A DNA stretch of 43,894 nt from Shewanella sp. (lineage in GTDB: Bacteria; Pseudomonadota; Gammaproteobacteria; Enterobacterales; Shewanellaceae), in the NCBI GenBank assembly GCA_021462625.1, contig JAJNAU010000003.1, forward strand, positions 1 to 43,894, in the 5' to 3' direction. Position 1 is the stretch's first letter, and each line of letters starts with the position of its first letter. Made by a program: the position numbers and the translations under genes. This document shows, one piece after another, positions 1 to 11,304 of the stretch. A model generated the notes under the pieces. The model worked only from the letters and a program-made list of their open reading frames with translations, searched no databases and had not been told where the DNA came from.

Positions 1-25
1 GTACAAGAGTGCCGCCAAAAGTGTG

Positions 26-586
26 TTAGTTTGGTTCATAAATTCCTGTTACCTGATTCAGCAGTTCGACTGTCTGCGCATTCAGATTGGCATAAAGCCC
101 TGTGCCTTCCGCTTTAAAATTACTGCCATTGACTTGGATCACACGGTCCGAGCGCATGATCATGGTATCCAGATCCAGCTGCAGATAGCTGGTCTTCAAC
201 TGTTGCAAGGGTTCGTTGGGCGTAATGGCATCAATGATAACATTATTCTCAAGAGTGACTATGTTGTCGTCTTGTTTCAGCGTGCCCTTTGCTGCAGATA
301 TCCGCCAGTTAGCCTGGCCATTATCCGGGTAAAGTAAATAGACAGGCTGGGAAAAACGGGTCAGATTGCTGGCATCAAAATGCTCCATATATACTGCCAT
401 CACTCGGCTTTCGACCTCTCCCCGGTCATTGAAGCTGACGCTGTAGAGATCGTCGGCGACGAAATCAGGCTGGACGACATTTGAAGCGGCATTAACCTGC
501 TGTTCATTCTTTTTCATCTGTACCTGCCAGTAAAGCCCCAGCGCGATGGAGAAGAACAGCACAATAGCCAGCGTAATCCGATTCAT
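26..586 (-). CDS. lptC: LPS export ABC transporter periplasmic protein LptC
   Basis: 186 aa with N-terminal membrane anchor (MNRITLAIVLFFSIALGLYWQ); directly downstream of kdsC with 4-nt overlap; typical lptC context. Confidence 0.9.
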   Translation of the reverse strand: MNRITLAIVLFFSIALGLYWQVQMKKNEQQVNAASNVVQPDFVADDLYSVSFNDRGEVESRVMAVYMEHFDASNLTRFSQPVYLLYPDNGQANWRISAAKGTLKQDDNIVTLENNVIIDAITPNEPLQQLKTSYLQLDLDTMIMRSDRVIQVNGSNFKAEGTGLYANLNAQTVELLNQVTGIYEPN

Positions 587-1131
587 ATACTCATCCCGTG
601 GGCCGCGTCGAACTTATCCTGACTCATCAGCAACAGGTCGGTCAGTTCCCTGACCGCGCCATAGCCACCAGGCACTTGAGTGACCATGTCGGCAAGTTGT
701 CTGACATAGGGATGGCCGTCAGCCACACAGACTGCCAGACCCACCAGCTGCATGACAGGCAAGTCCACCATGTCATCGCCGATATAAGCGACCTGATCAG
801 CGGTCAACTGATATTTGCGCAGCAGTGCCTCAAAGGGCACCAGTTTGTCATCTATGCCCTGATAGATATCTTCAATCCCAAGCGCCGTCATCCGATTTTC
901 GACCAGTTGTGACTGGCGGCCGGTAATAACAGCGATATGGAACCCGGTGGACAGCGCAGAGCGGATGCCAAAGCCGTCACGGGTGTGAAATGCCTTGAGT
1001 TCTTCGCCACTGTTACTCAGATAGATACGACCGTCGGAAAATACGCCGTCCACATCGCAAATCAACAGCTTAATATTGGCAGCCTTCTGCCAGACAGCTT
1101 CGGTCACTGGGCCATACAAGCCTTCACGCAT
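583..1131 (-). CDS. kdsC: 3-deoxy-D-manno-octulosonate 8-phosphate phosphatase KdsC
   Basis: HAD motif ICDVDGVFSDGRIY, GDDMVDLPVM; adjacent to kdsD. Confidence 0.93.
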   Translation of the reverse strand: MREGLYGPVTEAVWQKAANIKLLICDVDGVFSDGRIYLSNSGEELKAFHTRDGFGIRSALSTGFHIAVITGRQSQLVENRMTALGIEDIYQGIDDKLVPFEALLRKYQLTADQVAYIGDDMVDLPVMQLVGLAVCVADGHPYVRQLADMVTQVPGGYGAVRELTDLLLMSQDKFDAAHGMSI

Positions 1132-1133
1132 GT

Positions 1134-2111
1134 TTATATAACTCCTGCCTTGACCAGATCCAGCATATTGATAGCGCCTATCGGACGCTTGCGCTCATCG
1201 ACTATGATCAAGCCATTGATATTCTTTTCGTCCATCAGTTTCAGTGCCTGAGCGGCAAGTACATTGGCGCCCAGAGTAACACAGTTTTTGGTCATCACTT
1301 TGGCGATAGAGGTTTGATGCAGCTCTACCCGGGCATCTATGACTCTGCGCAGATCGCCATCGGTGAAGATCCCGGCAACCACGCCCTCATTGTCGACCAC
1401 AGCCGTCATGCCAAGCCCCTTGCGGGTAATTTCATACAGGGCATCGGTAATGCGTATATTGTCCTGCACTAAAGGCAATTCATCGCCTGAATGCATGATG
1501 TCAGCGACCCGAAGCAGCAGCTTACGTCCGAGGGCACCGCCCGGGTGAGACAGCGCAAAATCATCCACGGTGAAACCTTTGGCCTGCAGCAGAGCCACAG
1601 CCAGCGCATCACCCAGCACCAAAGTTGCCGTGGTGCTGGAGGTCGGCGCCAGTCCCAGCGGGCAGGCTTCTTCCGGCTCCCCTATGCACAGGTGCAGTTG
1701 CGACAGCCTGGCCATGGTGGAGGAAGGCTTACCGGTAATGGAAATCATGGCGATGCCACGACGTTTGATAACCGGCATCAGCGTCAGTATTTCTGACGAC
1801 TCGCCTGAGTTGGATATTGCCAGCACCACATCATTTTCAGAGATCATTCCTAGGTCGCCGTGACTGGCTTCCCCCGGATGCACAAAGAAGGCCGGCGTAC
1901 CGGTACTGGCCAATGTGGCCGCAATCTTATTACCTATGTGGCCGGATTTGCCCATGCCCATTACGATCACTTTGCCACAGCAGTTAAGGATCATGTCACA
2001 GGCGTTTGCAAAGGCTTCGCTGTCGATAAACTGGTGCAGGTTATCCAGTGCAGCTTTCTCTGTGTCTATTACCCGACGTCCCCACTGACGCCAATTTTGT
2101 CTGTTATTCAT
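1134..2111 (-). CDS. kdsD: arabinose-5-phosphate isomerase KdsD (SIS + CBS domains)
   Basis: SIS motif GMGKSGHIGNKIAATLASTGTPAFFVHPGEASHGDLG, CBS C-terminus. Confidence 0.95.
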   Translation of the reverse strand: MNNRQNWRQWGRRVIDTEKAALDNLHQFIDSEAFANACDMILNCCGKVIVMGMGKSGHIGNKIAATLASTGTPAFFVHPGEASHGDLGMISENDVVLAISNSGESSEILTLMPVIKRRGIAMISITGKPSSTMARLSQLHLCIGEPEEACPLGLAPTSSTTATLVLGDALAVALLQAKGFTVDDFALSHPGGALGRKLLLRVADIMHSGDELPLVQDNIRITDALYEITRKGLGMTAVVDNEGVVAGIFTDGDLRRVIDARVELHQTSIAKVMTKNCVTLGANVLAAQALKLMDEKNINGLIIVDERKRPIGAINMLDLVKAGVI

Positions 2112-2131
2112 CTTGTCGTTCTCATCCTGTA

Positions 2132-3130
2132 TCAGACACTTTTGAACAGCAATAGCTGGTAAGCGACAAAGCTTATCAGCAGCATCGCGCCGTGCCAGTG
2201 TTGCAATTCACGTTTACGGCCTGTTGTCAATACCAGCAGCGCCAGTGCACTGCTGCTGGCCAGCACCATATAAAAATCGCGGGTGCTGGCCTGCGCATCA
2301 ATTGCTGCCGGCGCAAGCAGTCCGGGAATGGCCAATACCGCCAGAATATTGAATAGGTTGGAGCCGACAATATTGCCAATGGCCAGGTCGTCCTCCTTTT
2401 TCAGCACCCCGGCAATGCAGGCGGCCAGTTCCGGCAGCGAGGTACCCACAGCGATAATGGTCAGTCCTATCACCAGATCAGACAGACCAAATGCCTTGGC
2501 AATGCCGACGGCGCCATCCACCATCAGATCCGCTGATAGTGGCAGTAAAAGTATGCCAGCCAGCAACCAGAATACTGCTCGTCCTGTGGGCACATCTTTG
2601 GGTACATCATCATCGGCTTCCTGCGCCAGCGGATCCAGCTGTTTGTTATTGAGAGCATGGCAGATGAGATAGGTCATCAGGGCCAGAAATACCGCCAGCA
2701 GGATCAGGCCATCGTAACGCGACAGAAAGCCATCGTGTATCAAATACCCTGCCAGCACTGTGGCGGCCAGCATCATGGGAATTTCCCGCCTCAGCGTCTG
2801 TGAGCTGACAGCTATGCTACCCAACAGCGCCGTAACACCAAGGATCAGCGTGATATTGGCAACATTTGAACCCAGTACATTGCCGATCGCCGTATCTGTC
2901 ATACCATTGAGTGCCGCAGTGGCGGCAACGAACATTTCTGGTGCGCTGCCGCCCATGGCCACTATGGTGAGGCCAATGAGCATTGGCGGCAATCCCATAT
3001 TTCTGGCAAAGGCGGCTGCACCATAGACGAATTTGTCTGCGCTCCACACCAGCAGAGCCAATCCACTGGCCAACAAAAAAATGTTAAATAGCATGTCAGG
3101 TGATGATGCTGATTGAGTTTTGCGGCGCAT
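2132..3130 (-). CDS. yrbG: calcium/sodium antiporter, YrbG family
   Basis: duplicated alpha-repeat motifs (GGSAPEMFVAATAAL; VGTSLPELAACIAG), multi-TM; conserved location beside kdsD/mla. Confidence 0.9.
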   Translation of the reverse strand: MRRKTQSASSPDMLFNIFLLASGLALLVWSADKFVYGAAAFARNMGLPPMLIGLTIVAMGGSAPEMFVAATAALNGMTDTAIGNVLGSNVANITLILGVTALLGSIAVSSQTLRREIPMMLAATVLAGYLIHDGFLSRYDGLILLAVFLALMTYLICHALNNKQLDPLAQEADDDVPKDVPTGRAVFWLLAGILLLPLSADLMVDGAVGIAKAFGLSDLVIGLTIIAVGTSLPELAACIAGVLKKEDDLAIGNIVGSNLFNILAVLAIPGLLAPAAIDAQASTRDFYMVLASSSALALLVLTTGRKRELQHWHGAMLLISFVAYQLLLFKSV

Positions 3131-3280
3131 TGTCGCTGGATTTGCCTTAAATTTAAAGTATTGTCGCCACAGCGCATTGATTTGGTTGTGTATACTGCTA
3201 AGTTTCCGTACAATTTCCCTCTTCGCAATCTGCTTTTTGGCAGTTCATAATACTGGCTAGCGCCTAATTTCATCGGAAAT

Positions 3281-4108
3281 ATGGACACCTGCATGACGCA
3301 ACTTGGCAAGCCTCTGGTGGAGGTCCGGCAACTCGGATTCCGTTGGGGCAACAGAGTCATCTATGACAATATCAGCCTGACCATTCCCAAAGGTAAAGTG
3401 ACCGCCATCATGGGACCCAGTGGCATAGGCAAAACCACTCTGCTGAAGTTGATTGGTGGTCAGTTGATACCTAATCACGGTGAAGTGCTGTTTGATGGTC
3501 AGAATATTCACAGCGCCAGCCGCAGTGAGCTATTTCGCATGCGCAAGCGTATGAGCATGCTGTTTCAAAGCGGCGCGCTGTTTACCGATATGAATGTGTT
3601 TGACAACGTGGCGTTTGCGCTGCGGGAACACACTGAGCTTTCGGAAGAGATCATCCGCATACTGGTGTTGATGAAGCTGGAAGCCGTTGGTCTGCGGGGG
3701 GCAGCAGGATTAATGCCCAATGAGCTTTCAGGCGGCATGCAGCGCCGGGCTGCGCTGGCCAGAGCCATTGCGCTGGAGCCGGAAATGGTGATGTACGATG
3801 AGCCTTTTGCCGGCCAGGACCCCGTTTCCATGGGGGTGCTGGTGAAGCTTATCCGGGAACTGTCCCATGCGTTGAATCTCACCTCTGTAGTGGTATCCCA
3901 TGATGTTATTGAGGTGCTGGGTATTGCCGATTATGTTTACGTGATTGCCGATAAAAAGGTGATTGCCGCGGGGACACCTGCGGAGCTGCGCGCCGCGACC
4001 GATAACCCACAGTTGATGCAGTTTTTGCAGGGACAGCCCGATGGCCCGGTGCCATTTCACTATCCGGCAAAGGACTTTGTTGAGGAGTTGGCCAATGAGG
4101 CTGATTGA
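3281..4108 (+). CDS. mlaF: phospholipid ABC transporter ATP-binding protein MlaF (start may be the internal ATG at 3293)
   Basis: Walker [10 protein letters not shown], signature LSGGMQRR, Walker [12 protein letters not shown]. Confidence 0.95.
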   Translation: MDTCMTQLGKPLVEVRQLGFRWGNRVIYDNISLTIPKGKVTAIMGPSGIGKTTLLKLIGGQLIPNHGEVLFDGQNIHSASRSELFRMRKRMSMLFQSGALFTDMNVFDNVAFALREHTELSEEIIRILVLMKLEAVGLRGAAGLMPNELSGGMQRRAALARAIALEPEMVMYDEPFAGQDPVSMGVLVKLIRELSHALNLTSVVVSHDVIEVLGIADYVYVIADKKVIAAGTPAELRAATDNPQLMQFLQGQPDGPVPFHYPAKDFVEELANEAD

Positions 4109-4877
4109 CAGGATTGCGTCATTGGGGCGCAGTGCCATTGATTTTGTTGCCGGTATGGGCCAGGCGGGATTGATGCTGTGGGGGGCGGTAGCCCATTCGC
4201 CCAAAGTACGTAAAGGCTTCCCGCTGTTGGTGAAGCAAATCTATGTGGTCGGTGTTCAGTCCATGGTGATTGTGTTGGTCTCCGGCCTGTTTATCGGTAT
4301 GGTACTGGCGCTGCAGGGATACACCATCCTGGTGGATTTTGGCACTGAAGAGAGTCTGGGGCCTATGGTTGCCCTCAGTCTGCTGCGGGAGCTTGGGCCC
4401 GTAGTGACCGCGCTGCTGTTTGCCGGACGGGCAGGCAGCGCACTGACTGCAGAGATCGGTTTGATGAAAAGTACCGAGCAACTTTCCAGCCTTGAGATGA
4501 TGGCCATTGATCCTCTCAGGCAAATCATTGCCCCGCGCTTCTGGGCCGGGGTCATCAGTATGCCATTGTTGGCACTGATGTTTTCCGCAGTTGGCATCCT
4601 GGGCGGACATTTAGTGGGGGTAGAATGGAAAGGGATAGATCACGGCTCCTTCTGGTCAATTCTGCAGGCCTCGGTAGAGTGGCGTCAGGATATAGTTAAT
4701 TGCCTGATCAAAAGCCTGGTATTTGCCGTGGTCGTCACGTGGATAGCGCTGTACAGGGGATATCAGGTCATCCCTAATCCGGAAGGAATTAGCCGGGCAA
4801 CCACACAGACTGTGGTGCAGGCCAGTCTGACCGTATTGGCATTGGATTTTCTGCTGACAGCCGTAATGTTTGGCTGA
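4095..4877 (+). CDS. mlaE: phospholipid ABC transporter permease MlaE
   Basis: MlaE/YrbE permease sequence ([32 protein letters not shown]); start trimmed from ORF 4041 to [10 protein letters not shown]. Confidence 0.95.
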   Translation: MRLIDRIASLGRSAIDFVAGMGQAGLMLWGAVAHSPKVRKGFPLLVKQIYVVGVQSMVIVLVSGLFIGMVLALQGYTILVDFGTEESLGPMVALSLLRELGPVVTALLFAGRAGSALTAEIGLMKSTEQLSSLEMMAIDPLRQIIAPRFWAGVISMPLLALMFSAVGILGGHLVGVEWKGIDHGSFWSILQASVEWRQDIVNCLIKSLVFAVVVTWIALYRGYQVIPNPEGISRATTQTVVQASLTVLALDFLLTAVMFG

Positions 4878-4914
4878 AGCAATATTGAGTATTGGGACAA
4901 CAGGTAATCAGCAC

Positions 4915-5385
4915 ATGTTGACAAGGAAAATAGAGATTTTGGTGGGCAGCTTTATGCTGGCCGGATTGGCAGCCTTTTTGGTTCTGGTATTTCAGGTCGC
5001 CAACGTGGACGTGCAATCGGCTGGCAGCAGCTATAGTCTAAAAGCCAGTTTCAACAATATTGGAGGCCTGAAAGTGCGCTCTCCGGTCAAGGTTGGCGGT
5101 GTTGTGGTAGGCCGAGTCAGCGCCATTGAACTGGATCCTGCTACGCTTGAGCCTGTGGTCACCATGGCCATAGATAAGCGTTATGACCAGTTTCCTGAAA
5201 CCAGCAGTCTGGCGATCTTGACATCAGGCTTGCTGGGCGAGCAGTTTTTGGGGCTGACCCCAGGTTTTGTGGATAAAGATGTCGCTATGCTGGCCGATGG
5301 TGATGTGATTCAAGATACTCACGGAGCTTTGGTGCTGGAAGATTTGATTGGCCAGTTTTTATACAGTATGGGCGATAAAAAGTAA
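4915..5385 (+). CDS. mlaD: outer membrane lipid asymmetry protein MlaD (MCE domain)
   Basis: MLTRKIEILVGSFML...NIGGLKVRSPVKVGGVVVGRV MCE domain. Confidence 0.95.
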   Translation: MLTRKIEILVGSFMLAGLAAFLVLVFQVANVDVQSAGSSYSLKASFNNIGGLKVRSPVKVGGVVVGRVSAIELDPATLEPVVTMAIDKRYDQFPETSSLAILTSGLLGEQFLGLTPGFVDKDVAMLADGDVIQDTHGALVLEDLIGQFLYSMGDKK

Positions 5386-5397
5386 GGAGTGAGTGCC

Positions 5398-6051
5398 ATG
5401 TTTAAGCAAGTTATGACTGCTGCAATGGGGTTGATGTTGCTCGGTGCGGCGCACAGCGCAACGGCGGCTGCCGAGGTCAATACCCAGAATCCCTATATCA
5501 TGATGGAAACTGTGGCCAATCAGACCTTTGACAGATTCAAGTCCGATAAGGTGAAGATTGATGCAGACCGCAATTACCTCAAGGTTATTGTTGAGGAAGT
5601 GCTGATGCCCCATGTGGATTATCGCTACGCGGGCCTGAAGGCCATGGGCAGATATGTTAGAGATGCATCTCCCGAGCAGCGCCAGGCTTTTGTTGATGCA
5701 TTCAGGGCATACCTGATCACCACTTACGCCGATGCGCTGAGCAGCTACACGGATCAAACCATCGAGTTTGCGCCGGCAAGGAAGTTTGATGACGCCAAAG
5801 ATGTGCGTGTATATGTGAAGATTGCGGAATCGGGTCGCCCTGATATTAAGCTAGAGTTTCGTCTGCGCAAACAAAAGGATGACAGCTGGAAAGCTTATGA
5901 TTTGAAAGCCGAGGGCGTGAGCATTCTGCGCACTAAGACCGAAGAGTTTGACGGGCTTATTCGCCAATATGGTCTGGACAAAGTTATTCAGATGCTCAAA
6001 GACAAGGCCGCTGAGCCTGTTCAAGCCAAGCAAGAGCAGGGTCATGATTGA
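5398..6051 (+). CDS. mlaC: phospholipid-binding protein MlaC
   Basis: signal peptide plus MlaC/Ttg2 sequence (VLMPHVDYRYAGLKAMGRYVRDASPEQRQAF). Confidence 0.93.
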   Translation: MFKQVMTAAMGLMLLGAAHSATAAAEVNTQNPYIMMETVANQTFDRFKSDKVKIDADRNYLKVIVEEVLMPHVDYRYAGLKAMGRYVRDASPEQRQAFVDAFRAYLITTYADALSSYTDQTIEFAPARKFDDAKDVRVYVKIAESGRPDIKLEFRLRKQKDDSWKAYDLKAEGVSILRTKTEEFDGLIRQYGLDKVIQMLKDKAAEPVQAKQEQGHD

Positions 6052-6334
6052 ATTCAGCGTGCAGGACAATGTGTGCCGGGTCAGCGGGACGCTCGAGCAA
6101 CATGATGTCGTCAGTTTGTGGCCTGTGCGCCAGGGGTTGTTTCCCGATGAGGTGGACACGCTTGAACTGTCCGCTTTGAGTTACAGCGACAGCGCCGGGA
6201 TAGCTTTCCTGCTGGCACTGTGGCGCCAACGTCTGACGAGTGGTCAGTCACTGTGCTTGACCCAGCCTTCCGAACAGCTCAGCAAATTGGTTGAGCTATA
6301 TGATTTACAAGCCTGTTTTAATCTGCAGGCTTGA
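6044..6334 (+). CDS. mlaB: STAS-domain protein MlaB
   Basis: LSALSYSDSAGIAFLLALWRQ STAS motif; overlaps mlaC 3' end; ORF 5948 trimmed to ATG 6044. Confidence 0.88.
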   Translation: MIEFSVQDNVCRVSGTLEQHDVVSLWPVRQGLFPDEVDTLELSALSYSDSAGIAFLLALWRQRLTSGQSLCLTQPSEQLSKLVELYDLQACFNLQA

Positions 6335-6354
6335 CCACTTGAGGTACACAGTTC

Positions 6355-6612
6355 ATGGATTGTAAAGAGATTGAATCCCTGTTAACTCAGGCCTTGTCAC
6401 TGGATGAAGCCCATGTAACGACCGATAGCAGTCATTTCAAGGTGATTGCGGTGGGTGAATGCTTTGATGGCATGAGTCGTATCAAGCAGCAACAAGCTGT
6501 CTATGGTCCGCTGATGGAACACATTACCAGCGGTGCACTGCATGCAGTAACCATTAAAACTTTCACGCCGACTCAATGGAAACGCGAAAAAGTTCTCAAT
6601 ATGCCAATGTAG
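6355..6612 (+). CDS. ibaG: BolA-family protein IbaG
   Basis: BolA fold ([33 protein letters not shown]); sits before murA. Confidence 0.92.
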   Translation: MDCKEIESLLTQALSLDEAHVTTDSSHFKVIAVGECFDGMSRIKQQQAVYGPLMEHITSGALHAVTIKTFTPTQWKREKVLNMPM

Positions 6613-7881
<1,269 letters not shown>

Positions 7882-7905
7882 CCTATCGGGCACAAGTCAG
7901 TTCTG

Positions 7906-7935
7906 AAAGGGCATTGGCATACCAATGCCCTTTTT
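7906..7935 (+). terminator. Rho-independent terminator of murA
   Basis: AAAGGGCATTGG-CAT-ACCAATGCCCTTTTT. Confidence 0.9.
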
Positions 7936-8074
7936 GTTGGTTTGATGGCCCTGTGTGCTACTTGTTGTCGTATTGTTGCAAACTATGGTGGAGGTTGCTG
8001 GCCAGAATATCCTCTCTATGCTTAGTGCTCTGATTTTTCAATGAGTTGGATGCGGATGCTGCGAAGGAGGATGT

Positions 8075-8260
8075 ATGCCAAGGTTGATTTGGATGTTGGT
8101 GATACTGGTGTTGGCCGTCGTGAGCTTTACTTCAGGCTGGAAGTTTTCTGTTGCAGGGCTTTTGATCGTTGCCATTGCCATTGCCATTGCCATTGCCATT
8201 GCCATTGCCATTGCCATTGAAGATGGGTTTCGTATCCGTGTACGCTGGTGTACTGATTAA
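8075..8260 (+). CDS. small two-helix membrane protein with (Ala-Ile)8 repeat
   Basis: MPRLIWMLVILVLAVVSFTSGWKFSVAGLLIVAIAIAIAIAIAIAIAIEDG...; AGGAGG Shine-Dalgarno 4 nt before ATG. Confidence 0.6.
   Translation: MPRLIWMLVILVLAVVSFTSGWKFSVAGLLIVAIAIAIAIAIAIAIAIEDGFRIRVRWCTD
8171..8218. repeat. hexanucleotide microsatellite (GCCATT)x8
   Basis: eight perfect consecutive GCCATT units read directly. Confidence 0.98.
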
Positions 8261-8322
8261 CCGGCAGAAAGTGTCCCCATGGTTCAACAGAAAGGCGGGC
8301 TTTGGGCTTGCCTTGTTGCTTA

Positions 8323-9417
8323 TTAGTTGTAATTAATGGGTTTCTCACCAATAACGACCGGTATTTGGTTGGTTTCACCTTTGCGTATGACGGTCAGATT
8401 TATCTCTGTGCCTGGCTTGGTTTCGGCAATTCTGTCCATCAGCATTTCAACGGTAGGCATATCTTCATAGTTGAACTGCACAATGACGTCTCTGGGCTGG
8501 ATCCCAGCTGCTGCGGCCGGTCCATTGCGCTCGACTGATGTTACCAGAGTGCCGTGTAAATCCGGCAGATTAAGGATCTGTGCCATTACCGGAACTACTG
8601 GCTCGCCTGAGATACCCAATGCGCCGCGGATCACCCGGCCATCTTTGATCAGCTTGTTCATGATGCTGTGTGCCAGTTTAATCGGAATGGCGAAATTAAT
8701 GCCGTGGCCACCGCTTTCCCAGCCAATCTGGAATGCGGCGGTATTGATACCGATCAATGAGCCTCGGGTGTTGATAAGCGCGCCACCTGAGTTACCTGCG
8801 TTGATGGCGGCATCGGTTTGTAAAAAGTCTTGGTAACCGGATGACAGTCCATTACGGCCGGTTGCGCTGATGATACCCTGAGTAATAGTCTGTCCCAGGT
8901 TGTAGGGATTACCGATGGCCAGCACGACATCGCCTACCTGGGCGGGGCTGTTGAGGTTTATCGGTACCACTGGCAGATTGTCACCTTCGATCTTGATCAC
9001 CGCCAGATCTGTCTCAGGGTCCGAGCCGACCACTTCAGAGGTAAATTTGCGACCATCCTGCAGTGCCACCACAATCTCGTCGGCTTTCTTAATCACATGA
9101 TAGTTGGTGAGTATGTAACCTTCCTTGCTCATCAATACGCCTGAGCCGAGCCCCTGCAGTGAGCCAGAATTGAGTGGCCGCTGTCTGTCGATACTCAGGC
9201 TGTAAATATTTACCACGGCGGGTGCAGCGCGGCGTACTGCCTGAGCAAATGATAAATCTGATTGTTTCTGGCGGGAGAAGTTCATCCAATTTCCCAGCGC
9301 ATTGTCGTGCTGAGTCAGCAGGTTAAGCAGCAAGAATACACCGGCCATAAACAGGCCAAAGAAAACGGCTTTGAATATATATACTAAGGTACCTTTAACG
9401 GTCATCAGAACGGCCAC
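8323..9417 (-). CDS. degS: outer membrane-stress sensor serine endopeptidase DegS
   Basis: N-terminal TM anchor, trypsin-like GNSGGALINTRG, single C-terminal PDZ. Confidence 0.93.
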   Translation of the reverse strand: MAVLMTVKGTLVYIFKAVFFGLFMAGVFLLLNLLTQHDNALGNWMNFSRQKQSDLSFAQAVRRAAPAVVNIYSLSIDRQRPLNSGSLQGLGSGVLMSKEGYILTNYHVIKKADEIVVALQDGRKFTSEVVGSDPETDLAVIKIEGDNLPVVPINLNSPAQVGDVVLAIGNPYNLGQTITQGIISATGRNGLSSGYQDFLQTDAAINAGNSGGALINTRGSLIGINTAAFQIGWESGGHGINFAIPIKLAHSIMNKLIKDGRVIRGALGISGEPVVPVMAQILNLPDLHGTLVTSVERNGPAAAAGIQPRDVIVQFNYEDMPTVEMLMDRIAETKPGTEINLTVIRKGETNQIPVVIGEKPINYN

Positions 9418-9459
9418 CGGCGAAAAACTGCCGATAGATTAGCATGTTTGGTGATAAGA

Positions 9460-9485
9460 AACATCGGCAGCAAGCTGCCGATGTT
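9460..9485 (-). terminator. hairpin downstream of degQ, probable terminator
   Basis: AACATCGGCAGC-AA-GCTGCCGATGTT 12-bp perfect stem, followed on the minus strand by TTCTTAT. Confidence 0.6.
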
Positions 9486-9494
9486 GGTTGAAGA

Positions 9495-10850
9495 TCAGTT
9501 ACGCAGCATCAGGTAAAGGGCGATATCGCCCCGGACTATCTTCAGTGCCACTGCGCCTTCGGAATCTTTGAGATACTCTTTCAGGGCCTTGAGGGTGGTG
9601 ATCTTGCTGCGGTTCACACCAACAATCACATCGCCTTTCTGCAAGCCTGACTGAGCGGCAGGAGAGCCCCGTTTCACGTCAGTGATCTCAATGCCCGCCT
9701 TGGTGTTTTCCAGTGTGGCCCCCTGCAGCATAGGGTGAACACCACCGGCTGCTGCAATTTTGGAATCGGTCTGCTCACCTAGGGTGACTTTAACTGTCTT
9801 TTGATCGCCATCACGAACCAGGCCCAGAGTAACTTTGGTACCAGCGCCCAGGGTGCCAATCTTGGCTCTCAGTTCCTGGAAGGACTTGATCTTCTTGTCG
9901 TTGACGCTGGTAATTATGTCGCCGGCCTTAATACCGCCTTTATCGGCTGCGCTGTCTGGCATCACTTCATTGACGAAGGCTCCATGCTGAGTTTGCAGGC
10001 CAAAGGCTTTGGCGAGTTTTGAGTCCAGTTCCTGGCCGGAAATACCCAGCACACCACGACGAACTTCACCATGTTCAATAATTTGATCAACCAGACTGTG
10101 CATCATGTTGGCAGGGATGGCAAAGCCGATACCTATGTTGCCGCCGCCCGGCGCAACGATAGCGGTGTTGATGCCGATAAGTTCGCCTTTAAGGTTCACC
10201 AGCGCCCCGCCAGAGTTGCCTGAGTTTATCGCCGCATCGGTTTGAATGAAGTTTTCCAGCATCTCAATACCCAGACCACTGCGTCCAAGCGCACTGACAA
10301 TACCTGATGTCACTGTCTGGCCCAGGCCAAAGGGATTGCCAATGGCTACGGCGAAGTCGCCTACCCGCAATGCGTCTGAGTCGGCAGACTTGATTCCGGT
10401 CAGACCTTCGGCTTTGATTTGCAGCAGGGCGATGTCGGAATCTTCATCTGTACCTACCAGTTTGGCGGTAAATTCCCGGCCATCATGCAGGCCAATGAGG
10501 ATCTTATCGGCATTGTCGATAACATGGTTGTTGGTGACGATATAGCCTCGTTTGGCATCAATAATGACACCGGAACCCAGCCCGCGAAATGGACGTTCCT
10601 GGATCTGCTCTCTTGGTGCGTTGGGGGCGAAGAAATAACGGAACATATCAGGCACCCTTTGTTTGGATACCTGAGTGCCGGAAACAGAAACTGATACCAC
10701 GGCCGGAGTTGTACGCTCCAGCATGGTCGCCAGGCTGGGCAGTTGCTGACCTTCTGCAAACATGGGCAGAGCGGCATTGGCTACAGCTGGCATTAAGCTG
10801 AGGCTGGCACTCAGAATCGCAACGGAAAGCAAAGACATTTTTGTTTTCAT
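9495..10850 (-). CDS. degQ: periplasmic serine endoprotease DegQ/DegP family (two PDZ domains)
   Basis: signal peptide, GNSGGALVNLKGE, two PDZ domains; paired with degS. Confidence 0.93.
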   Translation of the reverse strand: MKTKMSLLSVAILSASLSLMPAVANAALPMFAEGQQLPSLATMLERTTPAVVSVSVSGTQVSKQRVPDMFRYFFAPNAPREQIQERPFRGLGSGVIIDAKRGYIVTNNHVIDNADKILIGLHDGREFTAKLVGTDEDSDIALLQIKAEGLTGIKSADSDALRVGDFAVAIGNPFGLGQTVTSGIVSALGRSGLGIEMLENFIQTDAAINSGNSGGALVNLKGELIGINTAIVAPGGGNIGIGFAIPANMMHSLVDQIIEHGEVRRGVLGISGQELDSKLAKAFGLQTQHGAFVNEVMPDSAADKGGIKAGDIITSVNDKKIKSFQELRAKIGTLGAGTKVTLGLVRDGDQKTVKVTLGEQTDSKIAAAGGVHPMLQGATLENTKAGIEITDVKRGSPAAQSGLQKGDVIVGVNRSKITTLKALKEYLKDSEGAVALKIVRGDIALYLMLRN

Positions 10851-10870
10851 AAATAGTTGGCTCCTGCTTA

Positions 10871-11160
10871 GGGTCTGTTGACCTTAATTAAGGTGGTCAA
10901 ATTTTTACTGGTCAAATTTTTTTCTGGCGAAAAGCGTAGTCTTAGGCGCGGCGAGGTGTGCGGCGCATAGTTATTCTAAGCAATTACACCTTAAAGCATA
11001 AAACGCTTTTAGCCGAACCCTATGGGCAGCGTTTGTGGCCTTCTCTCCTGCGTTATCGGCTTCTCATGTAGGCTAGCTACCCATCGAAGCCCCTGTCTTG
11101 GATACCTCTGCCCTGGATAAAGAATTCACAAACTGCCGCCAAGATAACTACCAAAGGTCT
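10871..11160 (+). mobile_element. MITE-like element, family 1, copy A
   Basis: starts TA|GGGTCTGTTGACCTT; ~280 bp alignable by eye with 11305-11582; no ORF. Confidence 0.7.
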
Positions 11161-11187
11161 AAGGGGTATCAAAAAACCAGATATTTA

Positions 11188-11207
11188 ATTCCATTCTTGA
11201 ATGGAAT
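11188..11207. repeat. perfect inverted repeat in degQ upstream spacer
   Basis: ATTCCATTC-TT-GAATGGAAT. Confidence 0.8.
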
Positions 11208-11304
11208 GCAGATGTAAACGAACATTTCTTTTCTCTGACTGAAATAATTCGAGTAAGTTTCTTTATCATCCAGAAAAAGTTGTAATCATTTGTGTAAGAA
11301 CCCA

